From NCBI RefSeq assembly GCF_000975115.1, contig NZ_BBRE01000001.1, positions 1,444,288-1,508,287 on the forward strand: 64,000 bases of DNA. Direction: 5' to 3'. This stretch comes from Demequina oxidasica. Lineage in GTDB: Bacteria; Actinomycetota; Actinomycetes; Actinomycetales; Demequinaceae. Within the stretch, counting starts at the first letter, position 1. Every line of letters starts with the position of its first letter. The position numbers were made by a program, and so were the translations under genes. The notes beneath the pieces were generated by a model. The model saw nothing but the letters and a program-made list of their open reading frames with translations. It made no database searches and was not told the origin of the DNA. Positions 1-8,919 of this stretch are shown in pieces.

Positions 1-417
1 GAGCACGTCTCCCAGGGCAACACCGTGTTCCTGTCCTCGCACACGATCTCAGAGGTCGAGCGCGTCGCGGACCGCGTGGGCTTCATCCGTCGCGGTCACC
101 TGATCGCCGTCGAGACTATGAGCGAGCTTCACGACAAGGCGCTCGGGCGCATCACACTCGAGTTCGCCGAGCCGGTGCCAGCGTCAGCGTTCGAGGGAAT
201 TGAGGGCGTCCACGAGGTGACGACCGAGGGGCCAACGGTGACGGCCCAGTACGAGGGCTCGATGGCGCCGCTGCTCAAGGTTGCGACCGAGCGTGAGGTG
301 GTCTCCGTCAGTTCGGCGTCGGTCGACCTCGACGAGATCTTCCTCGAGTTCTACCGAGACGAGGTACAGGCGGCCGATGCCGCAGCGGGTGACCACGGAG
401 AAGGCGCGGCCGCATAA
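1..417 (+). CDS. ABC transporter ATP-binding protein, C-terminal part (5' end outside window)
   Basis: The frame is open from the first base, so the gene starts upstream of the window. The visible piece begins just before the H-loop (TVFLSSHTISEVERVAD, switch histidine), so the Walker A, signature and Walker B motifs lie outside. What follows is an accessory C-terminal domain of about 100 residues (DUF4162-like) found on many ABC-2 exporter ATPases, ending in an Ala/Asp/Gly tail. The stop codon overlaps the start of the downstream permease by one base (TAATG), so the two are translationally coupled and probably form one exporter. The substrate cannot be told from sequence. Confidence 0.9.
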   Translation, partial: EHVSQGNTVFLSSHTISEVERVADRVGFIRRGHLIAVETMSELHDKALGRITLEFAEPVPASAFEGIEGVHEVTTEGPTVTAQYEGSMAPLLKVATEREVVSVSSASVDLDEIFLEFYRDEVQAADAAAGDHGEGAAA

Positions 418-2072
418 TGCTGCGCAGTCTCTACCTCAAGACGGTTCGCGACCGCTGGGTGAGCGCACTCATCGGCGTCGGCTCGCTCTTCCTGATTGCG
501 TGGATGGTCCTCGCCGTGTACGGGGGGTTGGACTCCGAAGCCATCGACGTGTTCGAATCGCTTCCACCCGCCTACCTGTCGCTGATTGGGATCCCCGCCG
601 ATTCGGGCTCCGCGGGCCTGGCCATGAGCATGTTGTTCAACTTCATCGGCCCCTTCGTCATTGCGGGGATCGCTGTCTCGATGGGGGCTGCCGCGATCGC
701 CGGCGAGGAGCGGGAAGGCACCATGAACCTGCTCGCCACGGTGCCGCGGAGCCGGTCGCGCATTCTGCGATCCAAGACTGCTGGCGTGCTCACGATCGTG
801 GTAGGAATCACTCTGATCTCGTGGCTGTCCTACCTCGCGGCGATCGCGATCACGGGTTCTGACACGGGCTCGCTCAACCTCTTTGCCGCCACCGTCCAGG
901 TGGGTGCTGTGGCGATCCTTTACGGGGCGGTCGCGCTCGCGATCGGAGCCTGGACGGGAAACCAGGCCCTGGCATCGGGCGTGGCCGTGGCCTTCATTGT
1001 GGTGAGCTTCTTGGGTGCCGGCCTACTGCCGTTGATTGATGGTTGGGCCGACTGGGCGAAGATATTCCCCTGGTATTACATCTCTGGGTCGCAGCCGCTG
1101 AACAATGGCGTTGACTGGACCCAGGTCGCGGGCCTGCTGGGGATTGCAATCATCCTGTTCGTGCTCGCTTGGTGGGGATTCAACCGCCGTGACTTGCAGT
1201 CGGGTGGGGCGAGGGCGCCGATGCTCGAGCGTTTGCGCTCCAATCCACACCTAGCCAAGGCTTTCGCACTGCTCTCCGGAAGTGGCAGCGTGCGCAGCAT
1301 CGCTTCACGCGCATTCACCGACCTGCGCGCCTTGATGGTCATTGCCGGATTCGGTGTCCTGTTCATGGGCTTCGTGGTGGGTGTGATGTTCCCGTCAATA
1401 TCGGATTCCGTAGGCGGGCTCGTCGACAGCATGCCCGAGTCCGTCCTGGCGATGGTGGGCTTCGCAGACTTCTCTACGGCCACGGGGTGGTACTTCGGAG
1501 AGATGTTGACGATCCTCGCGCCCCTCGCCGTGTCCGTGGTGGCGATCAGTGCCGGCGTTGCGCTGGCTGGCGAGGAAAAGAATCGCACCATTGGAGTCCT
1601 GCTCGGCACGCCCACGTCCCGCAATAAGGTGACGCGCGGCAAGGTGCTTGCGGTGATCCTTGGTTCGGTTGTCGTTGGCTTCGCGACGTTTGCCGGCATC
1701 GCATTGGGAAACCTCGCGGCCTCACTCGACATGAGCTACTGGAACATTGCCGCGGCTGGACTGCTCCTTGCCGGTCTTGGCATGGTGCTGGGCGCTGCGG
1801 CGTTCCTGGGCGGAGCCTTGACGGGTAAGACCTCGGTGGCCCTAGGGTCCGGTGTGGGGCTGGCGGTCCTGGGATGGGGCATGAACTCGTTCCTTCCCAT
1901 TAACCCGGACCTTGCGAACTGGGCCAAGATCTCGCCCTTCTATTACTACTCGGGGGAGAACCCGCTCGAGGAGGGCATGAATTGGGGTCACATGGGAGTG
2001 CTGGTGGCAATTGCTGCGGTGCTGACTCTCATTGGAGTGCTGGCCTACAACCGCCGAGACCTCAGGGGCTAA
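417..2072 (+). CDS. ABC-2 type permease with two homologous halves
   Basis: This 551-residue integral membrane protein has about 12 hydrophobic segments in two similar halves. Each half carries the same cytoplasmic loop: GEEREGTMNLLATVPRSR near residue 100 and GEEKNRTIGVLLGTPTSR near residue 390, each followed by a K-x-x(A/G)VL helix. The protein is therefore an internally duplicated ABC-2 permease that could form the whole translocation pathway with a homodimer of the ATPase encoded just upstream. The start ATG shares one base with the upstream stop. The substrate is unknown; proteins of this layout are often annotated as drug or antibiotic exporters. Confidence 0.9.
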   Translation: MLRSLYLKTVRDRWVSALIGVGSLFLIAWMVLAVYGGLDSEAIDVFESLPPAYLSLIGIPADSGSAGLAMSMLFNFIGPFVIAGIAVSMGAAAIAGEEREGTMNLLATVPRSRSRILRSKTAGVLTIVVGITLISWLSYLAAIAITGSDTGSLNLFAATVQVGAVAILYGAVALAIGAWTGNQALASGVAVAFIVVSFLGAGLLPLIDGWADWAKIFPWYYISGSQPLNNGVDWTQVAGLLGIAIILFVLAWWGFNRRDLQSGGARAPMLERLRSNPHLAKAFALLSGSGSVRSIASRAFTDLRALMVIAGFGVLFMGFVVGVMFPSISDSVGGLVDSMPESVLAMVGFADFSTATGWYFGEMLTILAPLAVSVVAISAGVALAGEEKNRTIGVLLGTPTSRNKVTRGKVLAVILGSVVVGFATFAGIALGNLAASLDMSYWNIAAAGLLLAGLGMVLGAAAFLGGALTGKTSVALGSGVGLAVLGWGMNSFLPINPDLANWAKISPFYYYSGENPLEEGMNWGHMGVLVAIAAVLTLIGVLAYNRRDLRG

Positions 2073-2084
2073 ACCCGCCACCCC

Positions 2085-2249
2085 CAACCCCCATCACCGT
2101 ATTGGTCCGATTTGGCACGAATCTCGGCCTCGGCGCACCGTGGTGGTCCTTTCTGGCACAGGTCCGATTCGGGCATGTGCCAGAAAGGACCATTAGGGCG
2201 CAGAGGAGGCCAGGACCGTGCCAAATCGGACCAATACGGGTGGGGGTTG
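2085..2249. repeat. Nested inverted repeat (hairpin element)
   Basis: The outer arms 2085-2118 and 2218-2249 are reverse complements except for a 2-nt insertion in the left arm. Inside, 2144-2160 and 2176-2192 form a second perfect 17-bp stem around a 15-nt loop. The arms and loop share the core TGGTCCGATTTGGCAC or variants of it (the loop has GGTCCGATTCGGGCA). The element fills almost all of the space between the convergent permease and tetR genes. It may act as a bidirectional terminator, but it is far longer and more symmetrical than a normal one and has no T-run. Confidence 0.8.
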
Positions 2250-2259
2250 AGGTGGCCAG

Positions 2260-2907
2260 TTACTGCATGGCGGCTAGGCCGGCCCGGGTGAACTCGATGG
2301 CGCGGTCCAGGTCGCGCTGAATTTCCTCGACCGAGGTCGCAGACGGGCGCGAAGGGCGAGTGCCCTTGTGCGGGAAGTCGTGGCCCACGGGCATCGAGGC
2401 GGCAAGGGCGGCGATTGCGGCTGCGGACGCAATGTCCGGCAGGGCGTCGTCATCGGCACTGCCCAGTTCCGTGCGTAGAGCGCGCGACAGCGCCTGGCCA
2501 ATGCGGTCCAGGTAGCGCAGCGCATGGCCGACGATGTGGTCGTGTTCGGCGGCGAGGGCGTCAAGCACGCGCGAGGCGTGCGGGCCGAGTGGGCCGCCGT
2601 GCGCCGACATCTCCATGACCTGCTCGCGCAGGAAGCTCAGTACGTCTCCCTCGGCGGGGGGTGTGGCGAGTGCCTCTTCGAGGGAGCTGATCGCATCGTC
2701 GAGCGGCGCGAAGAGTGCGGCCTCTTTGGTGGGGAAGTAACTGAAGTAGGTGCGGGGTGACACTCCAGCGGAGGCGGCGATCTGCGCGACGGTGGTCGCG
2801 TCGTAGCCGTTCTTCTCGAACAGCTCGACCGCGGCCTCGTGCAGGGCGAGTCGCCGCTGCGCCTTCTTGCGCTCGCGCAGTCCTCCGTCGATGTCAGTGA
2901 CTGTCAT
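2260..2907 (-). CDS. TetR family transcriptional regulator
   Basis: This 215-residue protein has an N-terminal TetR helix-turn-helix at about residues 20-66 (AVELFEKNGYDATTVAQIAA, then SPRTYFSYFPTKEAALF). A helical ligand-binding domain with little family conservation follows. It is divergently transcribed from the MmpL-type transporter, the usual arrangement for a repressor of that pump. The ATG start has an AGGA-type ribosome site about 8 nt upstream. The 126-bp intergenic region contains palindromes suited to TetR binding. Confidence 0.92.
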   Translation of the reverse strand: MTVTDIDGGLRERKKAQRRLALHEAAVELFEKNGYDATTVAQIAASAGVSPRTYFSYFPTKEAALFAPLDDAISSLEEALATPPAEGDVLSFLREQVMEMSAHGGPLGPHASRVLDALAAEHDHIVGHALRYLDRIGQALSRALRTELGSADDDALPDIASAAAIAALAASMPVGHDFPHKGTRPSRPSATSVEEIQRDLDRAIEFTRAGLAAMQ

Positions 2908-2965
2908 GTCACCATCCTACGGAAAACTTCACTAACTGTAAATATGCAGTGGTTGCAGATTCGTA

Positions 2966-2996
2966 TTGCGCGGGGTAACGTATTTACACCGCGCAA
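2966..2996. promoter_or_regulatory. Putative TetR operator over the MmpL-type gene promoter
   Basis: The arms TTGCGCGG (2966-2973) and CCGCGCAA (2989-2996) are perfect inverted repeats. Within them, GTAACGTATTTAC is a partial palindrome. A possible promoter for the rightward gene (TTGCAG at 2953-2958, 17 nt, TAACGT at 2976-2981) has its -10 box inside the palindrome, which would suit repression by the adjacent TetR protein. Confidence 0.5.
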
Positions 2997-3033
2997 CGTC
3001 AGCGCGACCAATCTTCCTCAAGGAGTCACCCGA

Positions 3034-5241
3034 ATGGGTAAAGTTTTGCATGCCATCGGCGCGTTTAGCGCGCGCCGGGCCTGGGCCGTCATCGTGGCTT
3101 GGCTCATCCTGCTCGTGGGCGTCGGCGCAGCCGCCGTCGCGTTCCAGGAGCCGACCGATGACACCTTCAGCATCCCTGGTACTCAGTCCATCGAGACGTA
3201 CGAGAAGTACGGCGAGGAGTTCCCCGGAGCAGGCGGAGCAACCGCTCAGATTGTGGTGGCCGCACCCGAGGGTGAGACCCTTGTGGACCCCGATGCGACG
3301 GCCGCCATTGGCGAGTCAGTCGCCGCCCTCAACACCACGGATGACGTGACGGGCGCGACGGACCCCTTCCAGTCGATGGCCGTCGCTCCTGACGGCAGCG
3401 TCGCGTACATCTCAGTCAGCTACGCCGAGGACGCGGGACAGCTGCCCGAGGGTGCGCTCGACAACGCCACCGAGGCAGCTCAGCCGATGGTCGACGCCGG
3501 CCTCCAGGTCGAATACGCGGGTACAGCCTTTACGCCACAGGCTCCTGCGGGCGGCGCCGGTGAGGTCATCGGAATGCTCGTCGCGATCGTGGTGCTCTAC
3601 ATCACCCTGCGCGCCGTCGTGGCGGCGGCTCTACCGTTCGTCACCGGCATCGCAGCCGTTGGTGTGGGCGTGGGCTCCGTCACCGCCCTGACCGGGTTCG
3701 TTAGCTTGCCGTCTACCGCGACGGTGCTGGCCCTCATGCTCGGCCTCGCGGTCGGCATCGACTACTCGCTCTTCATTCTTGCGCGACACCGGTCCCAACT
3801 CCTCGAGGGTATGGAGACCAAGGAGTCAATCGCTAAGGCCATCGGCACCTCGGGTGCCGCCGTGGTCTTCGCCGGAGCGACCGTCATCGTGGCTCTCGTT
3901 GCCCTGTTCATGGCGAACATCCCGTTCCTCACAGCCATGGGTAACGCCGCCGCCGCCACCGTGGCACTCGCCGTGATCGCGGCGCTGACTCTTCTTCCCG
4001 CAGTGATGAGCCTCGCGGGTCACCGCATCCTTCCCAAGAAGATGCGCGCTCAGGTCGAGGCGAGCCAGAACGGCACTGCAGAGCCCATCGTGGCTGAGCC
4101 CAGCACCAACCGCTGGGCCCGGTTTGTCACCAGCCGTCCCGCGACTGTTTTGGTCGCAGGAATTGTGGGTCTGGGAATCATTGCCATTCCCGCCGCCGAC
4201 CTGCGCCTGGGACTCCCGTCGGCTGCCTCGCAGCCGGAGGAGAGCACGGGATACAAGGCGTACGAGCTGCTTGCCGAGGGCTTCGGTCCCGGCTTCAATG
4301 GTCCGATCCTTGTTCTCGCTGAGACGGATGATGCCGCGGACGGTCCCGCAAACGTCGCCGCCATTGGCGAAGACTTTGCAGCGATCGACAACGTGGCGTT
4401 TGTCTCGCCTCCGGTCCCCAACGCGGACGGCAGTGCATACCTCTTCCAGGTCATTCCGACCACCGCACCGGACAGCGCGGAGACCGAGCGGGTTGTCCAC
4501 GACATTCGTGAGGTCGAAGCGGCGGGTGACGTCACGTTTGGTGTGACCGGCGAGACCGCGATCCAGATTGACGTCTCGGAGGGTATCTCCGCGGCCCTGC
4601 CCGGCTACCTCCTTGTGGTCATCGGCCTGGCGCTGATCCTGCTGCTGATCGTGTTCCGATCCATCCTGATCCCCATCAAGGCGCTGCTGGGCTTCCTGCT
4701 CACACTCGCCGCGACCACCGGAATGCTCGTTGCGGTGTTCCAGTGGGGATGGCTGTCCAGCCTCTTTGGTGTCGAGTACACCGGTCCCATCGTCGCCTTC
4801 CTGCCCATTATCGGCATCGGCATCACGTTCGGACTGTCCATGGACTACGAGGTATTCCTAGTCAGCCGCATGCGCGAGGAGCACTTGAGTGGCCGCGGTC
4901 CCAAGGAATCGATCGTGGTGGGTTACTCGCACACCGCTCGCGTAGTGGTGGCTGCCGCGCTCATCATGGGATCCGTCTTCTTTGGGTTCATGCTCGACGA
5001 CGACGTGATCATCAAGTCGATCGGCTTCGCGCTCGCGTTCGCCGTGCTATTCGACGCGTTCGTGGTCCGCATGACGCTGGTTCCCGCGGCCATGGCCCTG
5101 ATGGGCAAGGCCGCGTGGTGGATGCCCAAGTGGCTCCAGAAGATCGTGCCGGAGATTCACCTCGAGGGCGACCCCGAGGACCGCAAGGTCATCGACGCCG
5201 AGCCCACAGAGGACGACAAGATCGAGGTGGGCTCGCGCTAG
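3034..5241 (+). CDS. MmpL/RND superfamily transporter
   Basis: This 735-residue transporter has about 12 membrane helices in the duplicated RND layout: one helix, an extracytoplasmic domain, five helices, then the same again. Each half carries the family's GxxxDY signature in its membrane core (GLAVGIDYSLFILARHR and GLSMDYEVFLVSRMREEHL), where the Asp-Tyr pair relays protons. MmpL proteins export lipids, siderophores or drugs. The start ATG at 3034 is preceded by AAGGAG at 3020-3025; upstream in-frame starts would run into the divergent tetR gene. Repression by the neighbouring TetR protein is likely. Confidence 0.93.
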   Translation: MGKVLHAIGAFSARRAWAVIVAWLILLVGVGAAAVAFQEPTDDTFSIPGTQSIETYEKYGEEFPGAGGATAQIVVAAPEGETLVDPDATAAIGESVAALNTTDDVTGATDPFQSMAVAPDGSVAYISVSYAEDAGQLPEGALDNATEAAQPMVDAGLQVEYAGTAFTPQAPAGGAGEVIGMLVAIVVLYITLRAVVAAALPFVTGIAAVGVGVGSVTALTGFVSLPSTATVLALMLGLAVGIDYSLFILARHRSQLLEGMETKESIAKAIGTSGAAVVFAGATVIVALVALFMANIPFLTAMGNAAAATVALAVIAALTLLPAVMSLAGHRILPKKMRAQVEASQNGTAEPIVAEPSTNRWARFVTSRPATVLVAGIVGLGIIAIPAADLRLGLPSAASQPEESTGYKAYELLAEGFGPGFNGPILVLAETDDAADGPANVAAIGEDFAAIDNVAFVSPPVPNADGSAYLFQVIPTTAPDSAETERVVHDIREVEAAGDVTFGVTGETAIQIDVSEGISAALPGYLLVVIGLALILLLIVFRSILIPIKALLGFLLTLAATTGMLVAVFQWGWLSSLFGVEYTGPIVAFLPIIGIGITFGLSMDYEVFLVSRMREEHLSGRGPKESIVVGYSHTARVVVAAALIMGSVFFGFMLDDDVIIKSIGFALAFAVLFDAFVVRMTLVPAAMALMGKAAWWMPKWLQKIVPEIHLEGDPEDRKVIDAEPTEDDKIEVGSR

Positions 5242-5262
5242 CCGCACTTTATTAGTCAGACA

Positions 5263-5299
5263 GCGGGGCTGGGGTGCAATCGCACCCCGGCCCTGCTTT
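5263..5299 (+). terminator. Rho-independent terminator after the MmpL-type gene
   Basis: A 15-nt GC-rich arm (5263-5277), an AATC loop and a complementary arm (5282-5296, one G-T type mismatch) are followed by a short T-run. The element sits 21 bp after the stop codon. Confidence 0.75.
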
Positions 5300-5367
5300 C
5301 GTTCTGGCTCCCGTTGCCGATAAGTTAATGACAAACTCTGTCACTAAGCGAGCAACGGAGCCAGCGC

Positions 5368-6435
5368 ATGAAGGCAATGATTCAGAAGGAGTTCCGCGAG
5401 CTTCGCAGGGACAAGAGAACGATGGCGATGCTCATCGCGCTGCCGATCCTGCTGCTGGTGATCTTTGGCTATGCCGCCAACTTCACGATCGATGACATCA
5501 GCACCAGGGTGGTGGGTCCCGGATCTGAGCAGGTGACCGCCCAACTGCCAGACCTCTTTGAGGTGGACGCGGATGCAGCGGCCGCAGATGACGATGCCGA
5601 CGGAGACACCCAGACGGCGCTAGACCTCGTGCGCGACAACAAGGCCGACGTCGTCATCGACACCACCACCACGCCACCCACGGCCTACCTCGACGGCTCG
5701 AGCCTGTTCTCCGCGCAGACGGCCAAGGGTGCCCTCGCGCAGATGCCTGACGGTGCCGTTACTATCGACGTCCTCTACAACCCGGACCTGACCACCGCCT
5801 GGGTCATGGTTCCGGCGCTGATCGGGCTGATCCTGACCTTCATCGGCACCATCATCACGAGCATCGGCCTGGTGCGTGAGCGCCAGAACGGCACGCTTGA
5901 GCAGCTCGCGGTAATGCCCCTCAAGCCATCAGACGTGATCGTCGGTAAGATCGCGCCGTACTTCATCCTGGCTGCGCTGGACATGATCATCGTGACGCTG
6001 TTGGGCGTGTGGATCTTTGATGTCCCGTTCAACGGCAACGTCGCGCTGTTTGGCGTTGGCGGCGCGATCTTCCTGTTCGTGGTGCTGGGCCTTGGCGTGC
6101 TGATCTCGACCGCCTCGCAGACTCAGGCGCAGGCCATCCAAGTGGCCATGATGATCCTGCTACCGCAGATCCTGCTGTCGGGCTTCATCTTCCCGCTGTC
6201 CGCCATGCCGGCGGCCATCTCCTGGATTGGCTACATCCTGCCGTTGACCTACTGGGTCAACATCTCGCAGGGAATTCTGCTACGGGGCGCCGATCTCGCC
6301 TCCCTGTGGCCGTCCTTCGCGGTGCTCGCCGTCATGGCGGTGGTCATCTTCACCGCAGCAGTGCTGCGTTTCCGCCGCGACCTCGCGCCCAGCTCACGCC
6401 GCAAGTCTCAGAAGTCAAGCAAGGCGGGCAAGTAG
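5368..6435 (+). CDS. ABC-2 type exporter permease (YhhJ/YbhR-like)
   Basis: This 355-residue permease has one N-terminal helix (about residues 22-42), an extracytoplasmic region of about 120 residues with an Asp/Ala-rich stretch, and a C-terminal cluster of five or six helices starting near residue 145. This is the ABC2_membrane_3 layout. The loop QNGTLEQLAVMPLKPSDVIVGK is typical of the family. The gene opens a three-gene operon and its stop overlaps the next start by one base. An ACGGAG ribosome site lies 7 nt before the ATG. Only one permease is present, so a homodimer paired with the two downstream ATPases is the likely assembly. Confidence 0.92.
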   Translation: MKAMIQKEFRELRRDKRTMAMLIALPILLLVIFGYAANFTIDDISTRVVGPGSEQVTAQLPDLFEVDADAAAADDDADGDTQTALDLVRDNKADVVIDTTTTPPTAYLDGSSLFSAQTAKGALAQMPDGAVTIDVLYNPDLTTAWVMVPALIGLILTFIGTIITSIGLVRERQNGTLEQLAVMPLKPSDVIVGKIAPYFILAALDMIIVTLLGVWIFDVPFNGNVALFGVGGAIFLFVVLGLGVLISTASQTQAQAIQVAMMILLPQILLSGFIFPLSAMPAAISWIGYILPLTYWVNISQGILLRGADLASLWPSFAVLAVMAVVIFTAAVLRFRRDLAPSSRRKSQKSSKAGK

Positions 6436-7250
6436 TGTCCGCCTGGGGAGCCCGCGAGCTCACCGTCACGTACGGCGACACGGTGGCGCTGAGTAGCGTG
6501 AGCGTGGACGTGCGCGAGGGCGAGGTGCTCGCAGTCGTGGGCGGCGATGGGGCGGGCAAGACCACCCTGTTGCGCGCGCTCGCCGGGGCGGTGCCCGCAT
6601 CCGCCGGCGCCGTCGACGCGCCAAGCCTGTCCAGCATCGGTTTCATGCCGACGGCCGCAGGTGTCTGGCGCGACCTGTCAGTGGACCAGAACATCGACTT
6701 TGTAGCCTCGGCGCAGGGAGTGACGGGCGCGACGCTCGCCGAGCGCCGCGAGCAGCTGCTTGCGGACACCGGACTCGAGGGCGCGACCAAACGCCTCGCC
6801 GGGCAGCTTTCCGGCGGCATGCGGCAGAAGTTGGCCTTCGCGCTCGCCATGATCCATCGCCCCCCGATGCTGATTCTGGACGAGCCGTCCACCGGCGTCG
6901 ACCCCGTCAGCCGCGTCGACCTGTGGCGCATGATCTCGCAGGCGGCCGTGGATGGCGCGGCCATCATCATGGCCACGACGTACCTGGACGAGGCGGAGCG
7001 GGCATCGCGCGTGCTGGTGCTGGATGGCGGCGAGGTTCTGCTGGCCGGAACGCCGGCCGATGTCATGGCCAACGTTCCCGGTCACGTCGCCGATGCTGTG
7101 GGAACCCCGGACCGCGCGCGGTCCTGGCGACGCGGCAGCCAGTTCAAGACGTGGTCGCCCGACGAGCCGACCGATGGAGCGGCCCGCGCGGACGATCTCG
7201 AGGATGCCGTGATTGCGGCCACGCTGGCGAAGGAGACGAGCAATGCCTGA
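6435..7250 (+). CDS. ABC exporter ATP-binding protein 1
   Basis: This 271-residue ATPase has Walker A GGDGAGKTT, the canonical signature LSGGMRQK, Walker B MLILDEPSTGVDP and an H-region (MATTYLDEAERA). A C-terminal extension of about 60 residues follows the ATPase core. I chose the GTG at 6435 because it overlaps the permease stop by one base and the protein then begins just before the first nucleotide-binding-domain strand. Longer upstream frames run through the permease gene. The gene overlaps the next ATPase gene by 8 bases, so it is tightly coupled. Confidence 0.92.
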   Translation: MSAWGARELTVTYGDTVALSSVSVDVREGEVLAVVGGDGAGKTTLLRALAGAVPASAGAVDAPSLSSIGFMPTAAGVWRDLSVDQNIDFVASAQGVTGATLAERREQLLADTGLEGATKRLAGQLSGGMRQKLAFALAMIHRPPMLILDEPSTGVDPVSRVDLWRMISQAAVDGAAIIMATTYLDEAERASRVLVLDGGEVLLAGTPADVMANVPGHVADAVGTPDRARSWRRGSQFKTWSPDEPTDGAARADDLEDAVIAATLAKETSNA

Positions 7251-8106
7251 GCCCCTCATCTCCGCGCGCGGTGTGACCCGCAGGTTTGGTGACTTCACGG
7301 CCGTCGACGACGTCTCGCTCGAGGTCGCCCCCGGGGAGATCGTGGGGCTTCTCGGTGCCAACGGCGCGGGCAAGACCACGCTGATTCGCATGATCTTGGG
7401 GCTGCTGATCCCCACCGAGGGCGACTTGTCGCTGTTTGGCGAGGCGCCGTCGCGCGAGACCCGGGCGCGACTCGGCTACGTCTCACAGGGACTTGGACTG
7501 TGGGACGACCTCACGGTTACCGAGAACCTCGCCTTCGTGGACGGCGCGTTCGGCTCAGCAGCCACCCCGGTGCCCGACTCCCTGCGTGACGCGGGCGACT
7601 CACTGGTGGTCGGCATCGGCCTGGGCGGGCAGCGCCAGCTGGCCTTCGCCGCGGCACTGGGTCACAAGCCGGAGCTGCTGGTCCTCGATGAGCCCACCTC
7701 GGGCGTGGACCCGCTTGCGCGGGCCCGCTTGTGGGACACCGTGCGTGACCAAGCGGACGCGGGGGTGGGCGCGCTGGTCACCACGCACTACATGCAAGAG
7801 GCGGAACGCTGCGATCGGCTGATGCTGATGTCGCGCGGGGTGGCCGTTGCACAGGGAACCGTAGCGGACATTGTGGGAGACACCACCGCCACAGAGGTAC
7901 GCACCCCACACTGGCAGCAGGCCTTCACCGCACTGAACGATGCGAACATCCTGGTCGCGCTCGCGGGCACCCACGTGCGGGCGGTGGACGCCACGGAAGA
8001 TGAGGTGCGCGCGGCCTTGATTGAGGCCGGCGTCACGGCGGACCTGGTCCCGATGCAGGCGACGCTCGACGAGGCGATGGTCGCGCGCGAGCGGGCAACC
8101 GTCTGA
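7243..8106 (+). CDS. ABC exporter ATP-binding protein 2 with altered signature motif
   Basis: This 287-residue ATPase has Walker A GANGAGKTT (about 38-46), Q-loop YVSQGLGLWDDL, Walker B LLVLDEPTSGVDP and switch His in TTHYMQEAERC. Its signature motif is degenerate: GLGGQRQ at residues 126-132 instead of LSGGQ. ATPase 1 keeps LSGGM, so the pair may form a heterodimer with one strong and one weak ATP site, as known for several asymmetric ABC exporters. The start ATG lies inside the end of the previous gene with AAGGAG just upstream. The substrate is unknown. Confidence 0.92.
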   Translation: MPEPLISARGVTRRFGDFTAVDDVSLEVAPGEIVGLLGANGAGKTTLIRMILGLLIPTEGDLSLFGEAPSRETRARLGYVSQGLGLWDDLTVTENLAFVDGAFGSAATPVPDSLRDAGDSLVVGIGLGGQRQLAFAAALGHKPELLVLDEPTSGVDPLARARLWDTVRDQADAGVGALVTTHYMQEAERCDRLMLMSRGVAVAQGTVADIVGDTTATEVRTPHWQQAFTALNDANILVALAGTHVRAVDATEDEVRAALIEAGVTADLVPMQATLDEAMVARERATV

Positions 8107-8175
8107 GTGGTTCCGCGCACCTAGGCGACGGCCGCGCCTGACCCGGCCGCGGCATCGGCGAGGCAGAATAGCGGG

Positions 8176-8919
8176 ATGAGTCTCACCGATCGCTTCTACA
8201 AATTGCCTAATGCGTGGCAAGCAGTCCTTCCCGGCGTGCTCCTGGTGCTGGTGGGAGGCGCGGCCTTCGCCGCGATCCTCGATTCAGTGCTCGAAGGCAA
8301 CGACCTCGAGTCTTGGGACCAGCCGATTCTTGACTGGATGGTGTCGATCCGCACCCCGTGGCTCACTGATGTGATGACGTTCGTCACCAACATGTTCGGA
8401 CCCGTCATCCTGCCCATCATCATTGCCATCGCGTGTGCAATCTGGGGACTCGTGACGCGCAAATGGCGCGACCCCATCCTTCTCGCCAGCGCCATGGTGA
8501 TGTCCACCGTGCTGTCGACGCTCATCAAGATCATCGTGCAGCGGCCGCGTCCCGAGGAGGACCTGCAGGTGGTGCCGGGATTCGAGACGTCCTTCTCGTT
8601 CCCCTCGGGGCACACCACGGGAGCATCGACCTTGGTGCTCGTCGCCGGCTACCTGCTGTGGCGTGAGCGGCGAAGTAAGAAGATGCTCGCCGTATGGATG
8701 GTCGTGTCGGTGTTCATCATCGGACTCGTAGGCGCGAGCCGACTGTACTTGGGGTACCACTTCCTGAGCGATGTGCTGGCAGGCGCCTGCCTGGGGCTCG
8801 TGACTCTGGGGCTGGTGGTCACGGCCTCGAGGCTGCTTGACCTGCGTGCCGGCCGAGACCCGGGCCGCCCCGACGAGGACGACCCGGCGCTCGAGGGCAC
8901 CGAAGACGCAGTGACCTAG
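8176..8919 (+). CDS. PAP2 superfamily phosphatase
   Basis: This 247-residue membrane enzyme has about six helices and the three-part phosphatase signature: KIIVQRPRP near residue 120, SFPSGHTT near 143, and SRLYLGYHFLSD near 187. The PSGH histidine and the last histidine/aspartate are catalytic in this family, which dephosphorylates lipid phosphates such as phosphatidic acid, phosphatidylglycerol phosphate or undecaprenyl pyrophosphate. The C-terminus is acidic and soluble. Its stop overlaps the convergent ftsX-like gene by four bases (CTAG). The exact substrate is not predictable. Confidence 0.92.
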   Translation: MSLTDRFYKLPNAWQAVLPGVLLVLVGGAAFAAILDSVLEGNDLESWDQPILDWMVSIRTPWLTDVMTFVTNMFGPVILPIIIAIACAIWGLVTRKWRDPILLASAMVMSTVLSTLIKIIVQRPRPEEDLQVVPGFETSFSFPSGHTTGASTLVLVAGYLLWRERRSKKMLAVWMVVSVFIIGLVGASRLYLGYHFLSDVLAGACLGLVTLGLVVTASRLLDLRAGRDPGRPDEDDPALEGTEDAVT

